Source: Prinsepia uniflora (taxonomy: Eukaryota > Streptophyta > Magnoliopsida > Rosales > Rosaceae). Taken from it: 64,000 nt of DNA. Positions within the stretch are counted from its first letter, which is position 1. Each line of letters begins with the position of its first letter. Of this stretch, positions 34,539-47,300 are shown piece after piece. The notes under the pieces were generated by a model. The model made no database searches and was not told the DNA's origin. It worked only from the letters and a program-made list of their open reading frames with translations. The stretch is taken from positions 76,938,863 to 77,002,862 of the forward strand of contig CM064861.1 in NCBI GenBank assembly GCA_032719365.1, given 5' to 3'. The position numbers and the translations under genes were made by a program.

Positions 34539-35062
34539 TGTAAAAGCCCGTGTCGTGGAGGGAATAATGAACGATCCCACATTCCTACGAGGGGAATGGT
34601 TTGGGAGGGGAATGGTGGTGTGGCTTAAAGGTGTAGGCACACACCTATCTAGCATGAGGCCTTTTGGGAGCTCAGTGGTTTTGGGTTCGGTTGAAACTCA
34701 AAAGTTAAACGAGTTGAGGCTGGTGCAATTCCATGATGGGTGACTCCGTAGGAAGTTGCACTGTGAGCTCCCGAAAACAAAATCGTGAGGGTGAGGAAGC
34801 CCAAAGCGGACAATTTCGTGCTAGAGTCGGGTCTTGACTGAGGAGGGTCGGGTCCTGACAGAATGATATCAGAGCCAGACCCCGACCGGGAAGTGTGCTA
34901 GCGAGGATGCTGGGCCCTAAGGGGGTAGATTGGAAAAGTCCGTGTCTTGGAGGGAACGGTGAACGATCCCACATTCCTGCGAGGGGAACTAGAAGGGGAA
35001 GCGCAAAGCGGACAATATCGTGCTAGAGTTGGGTCTTGACCGAGGAGGGTCGGGTCCTGACA
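34539..35062 (+). mobile_element. TRIM-like miniature LTR element
   Basis: It is 524 bp with a perfect duplication TCTAG (34534-34538 and 35063-35067). LTR1 (34539-34860) runs TGTAAAAGCCCGTGTCG to GGGTCCTGACA. A primer site ATGATATCAGAGCC follows at once. A purine tract CTAAGGGGGTAGAT precedes LTR2 (34931-35062). LTR2 has the same ends but lacks about 190 internal bases. There is no coding capacity. Its termini resemble those of the larger gypsy LTRs here. Confidence 0.88.
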
Positions 35063-37049
35063 TCTAGTAGGTCCCATGCTACCATTTTTTCCTTTGGAAA
35101 CCTCCCCATTTCCTTCATTTTCTTTCCGTGTCAGAACCGTCCATGATTTCTTTTCTTCACATTCCAAGTACTCTCTTAGGCTGGATCTTAATATATTTTG
35201 GGCCTTTAATACCTTCGAGTCGTTGGATTTGACCAAATGAGAATTTTTCGGTTGTAAACATTGCCTTTGGAATTTGAAATGTTTTGATTATAAAACCATT
35301 TAAATTCACATGATCGCAACTTCGCTTATATTCCGACTCAATTTATATCTCTTTGTGATTTAAACTACAATCTTCCACAGCTCTGCCATTTTTATTGTGA
35401 ATTATCGCATTATCCCATATTAAAAAAATCATGACTTCAAAGCTCGTCCCTCAGCAAAAAGATAAGGATGTTTCTCCTGACCACTCCATCTAGAACCCAC
35501 CACCATGAATCCCTGGGTTTGCGGTATGAGCTTTGAACTCCATTCAAGAGTTGTTTGTGATATTCTGGAGTTCCTCAAGGATGATGGTGAAGTTATCCTT
35601 GACCCCTGCTTTGTGTTCGACTTTGATCGCTATTTTTCTTTGGGTTCTTATTGGAAAGGTTCTCCTTCGGATAGAATGACCACTCTCAGCCTTTATTTGA
35701 CAAAGCATTAGGCTCCACCCATATATTAGTGGAAGTCTTTCCCGTGGGAGAATCTGGACCTTGCATGGAAGCATCTCTTTCTTTCTCTAGGCCACATGAG
35801 CCTTGCATGTTCTTGGAAACTATGGGTTCAGAGGATGGATCAGATGTAACTAGATGAACTCTGGGTGAACGGAATTTATCATTTGGTAAGCTTCTATACT
35901 TTCACCATTACTCCTCACTTTAGTCTCTTGGACTCAGCGTTGTGTTTCTAGAGCAGCAGTACGTACACATTTGATTTTCGGGTTGGGCCCATGATGCCAA
36001 CTTTTTAGACATAGCTTTCTTTTTCAGGCTATCCTATCGAAGGATACGACTGATTTTACCTACTTATTTCCTTCAAACTTGGATGAAGGTCTCAATCCTT
36101 TTATCATTAGATTTCCTTTGGACACTCGTTTTGTGCTTATTCTCTCCCAATTTCTATCCATCTTCTGCTCATTTGACGTGAATGGGAAGTTTAGGATTGA
36201 AAGTGAATTTGAAGATCTTGGGTTCACATGCCCCTACTTGGAATCTATTTACAAGAAAATCCAGTTCTACCGCTTCTGGTTGGATTGTTATGTGTTTCCT
36301 AATGTCGTGAGAAGTCCAACGCTGGAGGGGACCATATTAGCTAAAGCATTGGCCTCTCTTTCCAACATATCTCTGGGACCCCTTGTCCTGGCCCACATAT
36401 ATAGTGTCACGCGCATTGTAATCCTTCAACCCGTAAGATCTGCTTCTTTGAATGGCCAACATATATGGTTAAATTGGATATTCCCTCAGTTTCAGAGTTG
36501 CACAATCAAGTACGCTAATGACGTAGTTCCGGCTCAATTTTTCATGTCTCTGTCTCCCCTATCTCTTCCCACCAGAAATAATCCGTCCTTTTATAAATTG
36601 GTTCTGGCCTAGAGAGCATTGGGAGGCCAATGTGATTAGGAAGTTCCCATGGTTCCGAGAAGGAAGTTTCCTTCGTCTGCTAGCAGATCTAGTTCACAGG
36701 AAAGTTCTGGCTCGAGATTTTTCAAGTGTTGCATCTTTGCTCGACATCTTCTAAAGAGTGGTGGTAAAACCAAAAGGTCGACCCTTGGATTTGATGTATA
36801 CCAGCCTAACTACTACGATCCTCAAATTTCTGTCAGGTGATTCCTGTGCTGCATGTAAGAGGTGCAAATTATGAGACATCTTTCCAGTTGGAGGTTTTTG
36901 ACCCAAGGTTGGCAATCACCGCTCAGGACATCATGTCTAATGTATATGTAGTCTATTTAACTGCCATGGAAATCCTTTATGGGTGCACTACTGCTTTTGA
37001 TTCGTGGTGGGCTTCTAATTTCAAAGCTAACTTCAGCTCCTACCCTAAG

Positions 37050-40000
37050 TGACAGGTTTCATCCCAAATCCCCTGGATTATCGTGGGACATGCCTACGAC
37101 AGCTCCCAAAGAATTATCGTGGGACCCGTCCCAAAACTAAGTTCAGCTCCTACCCTGAGTGAAAGCTCCTACCCTAAGGGATAATTCCGACCTTAGCCCC
37201 ACCGGGGCATCCAGAGTGCGCCAGGAACGGAGGAGGAGCGTGATGTCTCGGTCCCTGCTACAACCCGCATCCGCGATCAACCTGAAGGACATTAAAACAA
37301 TTTAAAAGCTGTGAGTGGACGAAACCAATAATTTATACAATTAATTTCACAAAAAGACGTTTATGCCCTTCACTAAAAAGCATGCATGCATTCGAAAACC
37401 AATTATGTCAATCATTCCTCAATGACTTAAAATCCAAGTTTATTAAAACCGTTTATCAATCGAAGTCATTTCCTTTCTCAAATCATTAGGGTCTTAGCCC
37501 AAAATTGTAAACAAAACCATATGGGAACTCAGCCCAAAACCAAATGCGTAGGGACTCAACCCAAAACCAATACAAGTAGGGACTCCGCCCAAAGACAATC
37601 ATGCGGGTCTCACCCAAATCCAATTTACGTGGGTCTCAGCCCAAAACCAATCATGGGCATTCATGATGCCTGACATCCCATATGTCACAATCCATACCAC
37701 TATCAAGGTCCCAAGCTACGCCTGCTACCCGGGGTCTCAAATCTTATGTCTCCACAGGGTCCACCCAGGTCAATGACCCGTAGATCAATGACCCTCCTTG
37801 AGGGGAGGTTTTAACCTCTGGCAACCCTGCTCCTGAGTCACTATACGGACCGGTCGCTCCGTGCAATGACCCCTCGCAGGCAATGCCTCGTGACTACTCC
37901 AGGATACTACTAGACGTCCAGAAGAGACAATCCGCTACTCCATGATACTACGAGACGTCTGGAGGGCAACAGTTCGTAAGGATGGTATACAAAAAACCAT
38001 TTCATAATTCATTTCAAAAATCGTTCAAAGGGCTACGCCTGGGTTTTCCATAACACCATCATAAATCCAAATTTAATTGTGGTCCCCAATTTGAAATCAC
38101 ATTTACAAATCAGAACTGGGCCTCCAGCCCGATATCATAACGAACAGGGCCTTAAGCCAGAATTCGCAAATCAACAGGGCCCTCGACCCGATCACGTAAC
38201 TCAAGTGGGACTTGATGTAAAATTTTGATTAGCCTAAATTTAGACTATTCTATCTTTCGTTTATCCTGCAAGTGCACAGTTGATATGTAGTATAGCTCAC
38301 TAAATCACGTTTCGTTCCACAAGGAGTGATGTTTAAATTCAATTTATCAATTCAACCTAACTATGACTCTTTTCCAAGCTAACAAACACAAGTTTAAAAT
38401 AAAATAAAATAAAATAAAAAGGTGAATCGAGTGAGGGAATTATTGACGGAGCACCAAACCAAATTTTAAACAACAAAAATAATTTCAAAAGTCAATTTGA
38501 AAAATCAAAACAACTTAAAGTTTCTTGGGTTGTAGTTAACACTAGAGCATTGGATTAGTCACTAATTATCTTATTCAAATTCTTGAATGCAAGTTATAAA
38601 TTTTACCAATTCAACTTGGGAAGATTTCTACCCTTAAAACCTTGGTCTAGTTTTAGGCCTAGCTTTCCTTATGTATGAGTTCAATCATTGGTCCGGTAAA
38701 GAATCAACTATCGTTAAATGTAATCTATCCTTGGTCTAGTATAGAGTTAAATATAAGGATGCCTTAATCTTTATGAAAGCAAGAAATCATACAATCACAC
38801 AATCTATGGTCAACTATGTGTCAATTGCAATTCATAATCTCTTGAAGCTAAATGCAGTGCAATACAATCCACCACACAACAAATCATCTAAATGAGAATT
38901 TTATTGGTCGCGAATCAACAAAATAATACAAATAAATCCCAATTAAAACAGAGAATAAGAATTCATCAAGCTAAATTGAAATTCAATAACCCAACATTCA
39001 GAAAATTTGAATAATCAAATTAGAATTTCATCCTAGCTCTAGCAAAGAAAGCTTAGTACATAATTATGAAGAAAACACAACAAAATCAGAAATTAAAGGA
39101 TACGAAAAGTGATACTGATTTTGGAACTCCAGCTGCCCAAATCTTCAAGGCTTTTTGCAGAGTTCTTAGAGTTCTTCCACAACCCCTTCAAGAATCTCAC
39201 CTCCCAGTAGAAAGAGCAGATTTTGTTTTCAATTTTCTGCCCACTTCCCTCTTCCTTCCGTTCACCTCTTGTAGTCTCCCCATTGATGGCCAAATAATTG
39301 CTAATAAGTGAGATATTAACTTCTGAAATTATCCAATTAATTGAACCCATCAGTTTTATTTGAGAAAATAAAACTGAAATTTGGTATAGTAATTGAAAGG
39401 GAGGCTTGTGTATCCTTTTAAATTCGCGCGGGTTTTTCTCTGTTGCGCAGTCTGTACGTAAACGATCATAAATCCTTCTAGAAAAGTCCGAATCATAATC
39501 TGTAAAATTCCTCAGAAAGCTGACTTCCGTATCTTTCCAACGATGTATGGCTCAATAGCTAGTTCACCCCGAGCAGGTACAGTTTATTCAGCAAAGTGGA
39601 TGGCTGTGCAGAGGCAGTTTCTGCTCCTAGGATGCATATTTCTCTTTTATTCCTCAATCCTATTAAAACACAAAACTAAGTCAAAATGGACTAAATAAAC
39701 CTAAATCGTAGAAAAAGTCTAATGAAAATGGTTATAAAAATGTATCAAATAAGGAACGTATCAGGACTCCAGCCCGATTTCTCATTAAATCAAATGGACT
39801 CCAAGTCCGATGTTTCCAACCAAATGGGTCTTATGCCCGATTCCATACTTACAAATCCAAAACATTTCCATTAAACCATCATAGAAAACACAGCATGTAT
39901 AAGCACGATATAAAACCATAACCCTTGAAATACGTGCTAATACATAATTACTAAATACCACGAACATATGCACTCATGGCATCTCAAATCATGTTCATAA

Positions 40001-40615
40001 ACTCATATAAAACATTTATGCAAGCATCCATTTAGAATGCAAGGTCCACTCACAGACCGTCCATGCTGCCACCTCTATACGCGTGTCATAAACCCCTCCG
40101 GACCACTCACCATCTCCGGGGTTCCCAAACATGTCCAAATCATACTATAGGGTTACTAACTACTTCTATAACCTCCCATTAAAGCCCCCTAATTTTTCGG
40201 GATTTTAAACATATTTTAAACTCGATCCTAAACCTTCGGACATCCCGAACTATATCGAAACGATGTTCGATCGACTCGAAACTAGTCCCAAAATGTTCGT
40301 TACATTGAATAGATGAAAACACATGTTGAACACTTCACCAAACAGTGCAGCACACGCCCCCACGCGCCCCCCAAGGATGCTGCGCGTGGAGCTCACTCGC
40401 CCAGGGACTGTTCATCTTCAACCTTCAGCTAACCAGTCTGAACCAGTTCGCTGGTTTCGGACCTCTCGGGTCAAAATTTAATTCTTTGCCCTCGTTTAGG
40501 GGCAAAATTTTAATTTTTCCCTGAACGTCCGATAATGCCCAGCTAATCCCCGATTAGTCTCACCAATCCATAATTAGTCTTAATTAATCCCAAGAATTTG
40601 GGACGGGTCGTTACA
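37050..40615 (-). repeat. LARD-like element, 3' LTR (with nested insertion)
   Basis: About 2.0 kb when the nested 38213-39763 insertion and its extra GGACT are discounted. At 37520-37660 it carries a ~29-bp array of the form GTGGGTCTCAGCCCAAAACCAAT. Confidence 0.88.
38213..39763. mobile_element. Solo LTR nested in the LARD-like LTR
   Basis: 1551 bp starting TGATGTAAAATTTTG and ending GGAACGTATCA, with a perfect duplication GGACT (38208-38212 and 39764-39768). The start (CCTGCAAGTGCACAGTTGAT, AAATCACGTTTCG) is unlike the other LTRs in the window, so this is a separate family. No primer site or coding region is present. Confidence 0.85.
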
Positions 40616-43485
40616 GTACGCACTATCACCGGAGCTTCCAAAGCTCCAACTCACTCTCGAGAAACCACACGTCGGCTCGTAAGTCTCACTCGAGACACCG
40701 ATATCCATCGATCATGCCTGTCACTCACTCCGACAGGTCAGATATACTAGGTTGTGATCCAAACGGCTTTTCAACCTACCACTCTGAGACGTCCCAACCT
40801 ACAACCATCAGGCTGAAATACGTACTCCCACTAAAGGCTATCACATCTAAGCTGACCTCCTACTCAGCATCCCATCCGACAATCATCCTCTAGATCCTAC
40901 TATCATCAACCATTCTCTGTGCTCCCACTGAGCGATCTTTTATTCTCTGTCGAAACATATTCGACATCTCACCCATCCTGGGTGTATCTAGACCACATTG
41001 AATACTTGCCTCAACAGGAATAGTCATCACACAGATAAAAATACTAGGGTTCCTCTGGCGCACATGCCACTGAGCTCTCGGCTCATATAAATACCAAACC
41101 CTCTCAATCCACACTCCTCGAGTACACAGTATTCGACGTCCAGTCATCATCTCATTATGTCAGAACACATCCGATCATAAGCCTAGTGGAATTTTCACCA
41201 TCGGAACTAATCCGGTCACTGAACAATCGACATTGGACCCTATAATATCGATCAAACGGGGTCAATCTCATCGTCCAACATGCACTACACACCGGTGTAC
41301 CCCCATCATATAAATCATCGAGGCACAACACGGCCCGCTCCAGGACTGCACTCTGGCAACGTCCAACCACATACTACGTCCGCACTCCAAACATGGCTCG
41401 GACCTTAACCGTCTGTCACCAGCGAACATCAATCCATCACAATCTCTATCTTCATATCCGACTCGAGGTATTGGCTATTCATTTCTTCCTGATCGATACG
41501 TGGGTATCGTTCTCGTCTCATGCTCATTCACATATCTAACCTCCATTATCCCCATCATCTTGATCGTCATCAGACTACTCAATCTAACTCATCTCGATCC
41601 ACCGTGAGTCCACTACCTCGGACACTCACTCGTCACATCCGGTGATGCGAAGTATCATTTGCTCTTCAAGTCATTCAAATTTGACTCACAGTTTAGGTGG
41701 TTGGTTCTTACACCTTCTTTGAACCCCTTAACTGTCATATCACTCCTCATCATCCCACCTAGAAATGAATCAAGGAGAATCTAAGATGATGACATCAAAA
41801 TTCATCATATGTCATCCTGTGGCACCAAGAACTATCTGCTAAAGAGCAAAAAACGAGAATTTTCCCTCATCTACTTCGGAATACCCTTCTCAAATCCGGA
41901 ATCAAGAACTCTTCTCTTTGGTCTCAATCACAATTTTTCTTGATTCCGAAGTTCCAACCACGTTGAAAGCACACTCAACTTTTCCAATTACTCAGCTTAC
42001 TCCCTACACGAGCATCCTCGTGTACTAAAGGCAAACGAGTGTCAAGTCATCAACTCACTCACACAACATCCACCTATGTGTCCCGTAAACCATCAACCTC
42101 GCATCCAACTCGTCTATCCATTAATATTGTTTATGCACATCCAAAACGATTACATCCATCATTACCTAATTGTCACGTTTCCACCATTATGGTTATACCC
42201 CTGAGCACACCCTCGTTTCTCAAGTCTAGCATCACTAGGGAACTTGTCCCAACTCTATGGGATCAACTCCAACACTCAACTCATGCGATCCGTCCAAGGA
42301 TATCTAGGGTACCTGTCACTCATCTAGGTATATCCCACTCATCACAGTCACCTCTACAGAGGTAGTGTGGCACACTCACCAACACCCAAAACTCAGCATC
42401 TCCTTTTGTGATCGCACTCAGTCGTAACTGAGCCAACTCCCCAAAACCACGGATCGTACTGTGCGTCACTCACGCCCCTCCTTATCCTTATCATGACTGA
42501 CGAATCCTATCATCTCAATCGTCATGGCAACCCGAGCTTATCCAACTCGATATGACTCATCCACGTCTATCGATAGCGGTGTTTGCCACCACCACGTGTA
42601 GAACAATCAAAGAAATACTTCGCTATCGAGACTCCATATCTGTACGGTTAACTCACCGCAAATGCCAACCACTCAACATGTAAAATCCACTGATCGGTCC
42701 GCTTCAGGATCCGGTCCACAAGTACCACACTTCTAGTAACTGATACAATCAATCTCGAACTAGGGTTATCACAAACCCAGCTGCTCACTACAGTACCACC
42801 ATCTCGGGTGATCCATCGCGCTCGACTCTGAAGAGTCGTCATCCTCCGTTACTGGTGTCCTACCGACCAGTAATCACGATCCAAGGATCTCAACCACTCA
42901 TACCCTACGACCTATCATGCCGGACAACATCTACATCGTGGCATCCTCTCCCAGTCGACATCCCTCCGGGATTTGACAAACTGAAACATGGCCTCTCATG
43001 CCAAATAGGATCCAACGTTCTTATTACCACAGTCTCAACTAGGGTCATCGGGCACCTGACTGCTCAGCATAATCTCCGCTCTTTGCAATTTTGTCATGGA
43101 CGACCCTGACATCCAACCTTTACTGATGCCACTTTGCCACAATCATTATCTGCCATAACCGCTCAACGGTCCCGACTCTCAGGTCGTCATACTATGTCTA
43201 CTGGCTCACTGGATCCTATCCACCAGTAACACTAGGGCACCAAGCCATTGGATTCACATGCACATCTATCCTACTCGAGATCCAACCTTACTCAGACACG
43301 ACATCTTATGCCAATCGAACCCTAAACCATTGCACCTCGTGCTAAACATAATCTACCTAGGGCTTGATTCCACGGAACCCTCGTACTCTTACCCTAACTA
43401 TCAGGTTGATGACAGACTGTTACCACTCCAAAGATATCACATCCTCGACCTGCGCGTACCACAAGAGCAACCGTGCTCTAATACC
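40616..43485 (-). other. Interior of the LARD-like element, no coding capacity
   Basis: A C/T/A-rich stretch whose only open frames are short and without motifs. It is neither gag nor pol, nor an obvious captured gene. Confidence 0.6.
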
Positions 43486-43497
43486 ACTTGACAAGAC
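43486..43497 (-). other. Primer binding site of the LARD-like element
   Basis: Minus strand GTGGTATTAGAG. It equals the methionine tRNA site TGGTATCAGAG with one C-to-T change. Confidence 0.7.
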
Positions 43498-43498
43498 T

Positions 43499-45061
43499 TT
43501 TCCCAAATCCCCTGGATTATCGTGGGACGTGATTGCTTCCATCTGACACCAACCCGATTTCTCATTAAATCAAATGGATCCAAATTCGATGGTTTCCAAC
43601 CAAATGGGTCTCATGCCCGATTCTATATTTCCAAATCCAAAACATTTTCATTAAACCACCATAGAAAATACAGCACGTATAAGTACGATATAAAACCATA
43701 ACCCTCAAAATACATGCAAATACGTAATTACTAAATACCACAAACATATGCACTCATGGCATCTCAAATCATGTTCATAAACTCATATAAAAAATTTATG
43801 CATGCATCAATTTAGACATCAAGGTCCATTCACAGACCGTCCATGCTGTTGCCTCAATACGTGTGCCATAAATCCCTATGGGCCAATCACCATCTCTGGG
43901 GTTCCAAACCTGTTCAAATCATACTAAAGGGTTACTAAATACTTATATAACCTTCCATTAAAGCCCCCTAAATTTCTGGGATTTTTAACATATTTTAAAC
44001 TCGATCCTAAACCTTCGGACATCCCAAACTATATCGAAACAATGTCCAATCGACTTAAAACCAGTCCCAAAATCTTCGTTACATCGAATAGATGAAAACA
44101 CATGTGAACACTTTCCCAAACAGACGCGCCACCCAAAGGCGCTACGCATGGAGCTCACGTGCCTAGGGACTGTTCATCTTCAACCTTCAGTAGACCGGTC
44201 TGAACCGGTTCACTGGTTAGCCAGCCCAACCAAACCAGCATCATCGGTTCAGACCCATAAATCACCCATTTTCAACCCGTTTTCATTCATTCCAATTCCT
44301 ATAGTTTCCTCTCCTCAATTACAACTTATCTATGTGATTAAACACAAGAAAACTAGCCTAGAACCCATTGGTTCAATGCACCCTTCAAGGCCCTGTTTTC
44401 CAGCCTTTCCCCTGGGCTGCTCATCCACTCTCTGCCGTCCTAAACCTTTCCTAAACGTCCATACAAACCCTCTAAACACAACCTAATCAATAGATAGCAT
44501 CCTAAACGTCCAAATCCAAAAATTCGAAATTTGAACTTAAAGAGGGGCTTTCGGGTTTTACCTTCCTCTGCAGTCTACGAAGGCTTAGCCGCCTCCTTAC
44601 CTTGTCCTTGTTCATCAGCCACCCGCTGCCAGTCTCTCTGGCAGCCCAGCTGCTGGTTTCAAACGAATGAAATGGGAAGGGGATCAGTTTGTGGGTTTCA
44701 GGTATGAATGAACGAAGAAGATGGATGGTGCATGTATCTGTGTAATGGGAGCAATGGATGAGGACAAATGTCATCCGTCTCGTAAAATGTGCAATAGTAC
44801 CTCGGACCTTCCGTGAACTGTAACTTTCCTGTCGAACGTCCAATTTCGACATGTCGCTTGTCTATAGACTCGTATCGACCCGATCTAAATACCGATTCTC
44901 GGCCCTCATGCATTGGACCTCCCGGGTCAAAAGTTAACTTTTTTCCCTCATTCAGGGGCAAAATTGTAATTTCACCTTAAACGTCTGATAATCCTTGATT
45001 AGCCTTGTTAATCCATAATTAATTTTTATTTAATCTCGAAAATTAGGGACGGGTCGTTGCA
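43499..45061 (-). repeat. LARD-like element, 5' LTR (internally deleted)
   Basis: It begins like the other LTR, but after about 60 bp jumps to the CCCGATTTCTCATTAAATCAA block (39775 in the other copy). About 1.1 kb of LTR sequence has therefore been lost from this copy. Confidence 0.85.
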
Positions 45062-46154
45062 CTAAGAAGGTGTGGAGTCGTCATTTCTTGTTATTGGAGT
45101 GTTCGACAAGTTTTTATTCAACTGTCTTTATTCTGGTTGAACATTGGAAGTCCGAAAGAAACAATGTTTTGAAAGGTATGGTTTTCTCTAGTAATTTTCT
45201 CGTTGTTTGTTGCTTCATAGTCTCTAATTTTTTGGTTCATGTAGATGTTCTAAACAAGGTAGAGCCATCAGTGGTCCCTACTAACAACTGCTTCATTCGG
45301 ATCGAAGACGATCCATATAATCCCTTTGTTGTTGATCGTTTGACAAGCTTGATTAATCAAGGTTCTTCGAACATACCACCCCCTACAATTTCTTCATCAT
45401 CGACTATCTTTTCTACTTTACCTGGAGTCCAAACTCCATGGTTTTCAAGTGGTCTTGAGCTAGAGACCCACTGGTGAGTTTCTATCTTCAAAATTTTGGA
45501 TTCATGAGAGAAAATCCCTTTAAATAATTTGAACCCAGCTCCTCACTTTGCAATCATGTCTTTTTGCTGAACTCGAATGCTTGGACTTTGCTGCGATTTC
45601 TCTTCCATCATCCGACTCTTGGGTTGCATTATCACTGAACCTCGAATCATCTGAATTGGAGGCTATCAAGGATGTTATTATATCTTTTGTGGCTAAAGAC
45701 GATTGCTCTGAATAGGAGAGTGGTAGCAGAATTTTTCCCGCTATCCTCCCATGTGGCTCTATCGGCTTTTCTCCTAAGTATGACAACTGGAAATTTTTGA
45801 ACTTCCTTTTATATGGACCAAAATCCTCCTCCAACATGCATGCATACCAGGGTCGAATTGGATGACCTTTAGAAGAGCTACCTTATCACCTAGGATGAAT
45901 TTCTCACATAGGAGGTCTGTACCATGAAAAAGCGTTAGGAAGTAGAGACCCTTTGTGCCCAAATTGCTCTAGATGAAAAACTCGTGTACAAATTAGACAA
46001 CAATATCAGTCTGCCAAGCGTAAGAAGGAAGTCGCTTAGGAAACTCTTCGAAGAAGAGAAAACGGGCTCACGAAGCTTCCATTGAGGAATCAGATCCTTC
46101 TTTCAATATTATGATGCAAAATGTGGGCCTTTAATGTAATGAGTTGGCAAATTT

Positions 46155-46405
46155 TAAAAAGTAAAAATGACGGTTTTGCTCTTGTAGGGTCAATGGTTGA
46201 ATTTTTGACCGGGACGTTTCGTAAGGACCATTACGTAGATGTCGAACTCTTGAATATGTAGCCAGACAGCATGCCAAAAATGGAGTTCAGATAAATTTGT
46301 TTTGAGTTTAAACAGTATAAGGGCATTTTGGTAATTTTTAGAGAAACCTAGGATTATCTAGAAGGTTCTTTAATTTTCCATCCCATTCTTCCACTAGCAT
46401 ACTAC

Positions 46406-46502
<97 letters not shown>

Positions 46503-47300
46503 GGTATGGGTATGAATGTTCGAGGGAGTTGCACCAAAAAAATGAAGGAAAAATGAGAGAAGCAGAAAGATGAGGGAGAAGACCAGAGAGTTAGAGATAG
46601 GAGGAGGGGAGAAGAGTCCCTAATAGAGATGAGAACCAGAGAAGGGCTGGAGGAAGGGAAAAGCACCCTCGGCCTACTAGCCAAAACATAAACCTGAGAA
46701 GAAAATATGGTTCTTGAACATCAAGTTGGTATTTTGATGTAGAAGCTTGAAACCAAGCTTCCTAACAGGTTCTAAATGTCCCTGCGACTTTAACGAGTCA
46801 CTAATATGCATGATTGGATGTCAAAGTCACCTGGATAGAGAGGCGAGGCGGTGAGCCGAAACTTGAAGGTTAATTTCTTAGATTTTTTTTTTCCCAACTA
46901 TCTAGTTTGTAGTATATATAACCCTTTCTAGGCTTGTTTAGAGTATATTGGACGGATAAGGGAAGACGAAGCTTGACAAACAAAGGAATTGGGATCGAGT
47001 CGAATTGCACGGGTCTGATCCTGCGCGCAGACCCGTAGGTTGACCTGCTGGAGGTTACTAGTGACAAGTTGCGCATGAAGCTCACGCGCAAAGCCCTCAC
47101 CAACGCGTGAGGGCGCGTGCAGCGGCCATTCTCCGTCCGGCCAACATGAAAGTTTAAGTCTTCATTCTTACGAGTATAATAGTACATTTTTCAAGTTGAT
47201 CAGACACCGTTTAAGGACATTTTTTTTATCATTCAAAGTATTATGCTCATTATAAATTGATATTTAAATTCTGAAAATTGGGATATTATTTAGGACAACT
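46155..47300 (+). mobile_element. Gypsy LTR fragment
   Basis: It resembles the 5' half of the 31052-33257 LTR, with matching GGTCAATGGTTGAATTTTTGA, CAGACAGCATGCCAAAAATG-like and GGGCATTTTGGTAATTTTT blocks. Later come a TGAGGGCGCGTG region and TATTTAAATTCTGAAAA. The right part is missing. A long microsatellite lies inside it. Confidence 0.65.
46405..46499 (+). repeat. Compound microsatellite (TA)n(TG)n
   Basis: About ten TA followed by about 37 uninterrupted TG units, the longest simple repeat in the window. Confidence 0.98.

Larger units (their letters stand above)
37050..45061 (-). mobile_element. Large non-coding LTR retroelement (LARD-like)
   Basis: The LTRs are 37050-40615 (holding a nested 1.55-kb insertion) and 43499-45061. 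Both begin TGACA(G/A)G with a CCCAAATCCCCTGGATTATCG block and end GGGACGGGTCGTT(A/G)CA. The 5-bp duplication CTAAG (37045-37049 and 45062-45066) is perfect. The primer site, read on the minus strand as TGGTATTAGAGCACGG, adjoins the second LTR, so the element points left. The 2.9-kb interior (40616-43485) has no gag or pol motif in any frame. It probably depended on an autonomous relative. Confidence 0.9.
35505..46100 (+). pseudogene. Plant-mobile-domain-like ORF, decayed and split by an 8-kb LTR element
   Basis: Open stretches 35505-35711, 36079-36612, 36649-36840 and 36837-37049 resemble a protein of the plant mobile domain (aminotransferase-like/MAIN-related) group. The pattern is WLDCYVFPN, then LAKALASLSNISLGPLVLAH, then GQHIWLNWIFPQF, then FDVYQPNYY and WWASNFKANFSSYPK. 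After the LTR element the frame resumes exactly at 45067 (KVWSRHF) and runs to 45477, possibly with a 69-bp intron (45177-45245). A further degraded part reaches about 46100. Several stops and shifts show it is not functional. Such proteins occur both as host genes and inside Mutator- and gypsy-type elements; no ends of a parent element were found. The domain name is a judgement from pattern; the interruption is certain. Confidence 0.5.

Noticed and set aside
34898..35236. 112-codon open frame on the minus strand
   Set aside because: Part of it is TRIM LTR sequence; the frame is a chance product of the insertion.
40616..43485. Possible decayed gag-pol in the LARD-like interior
   Set aside because: No protease, RT, RNase H or integrase motif was visible on either strand; the short frames show no conserved order.
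46394..46499. Possible telomere-like or satellite repeat
   Set aside because: It is a dinucleotide microsatellite; no TTTAGGG units are present.
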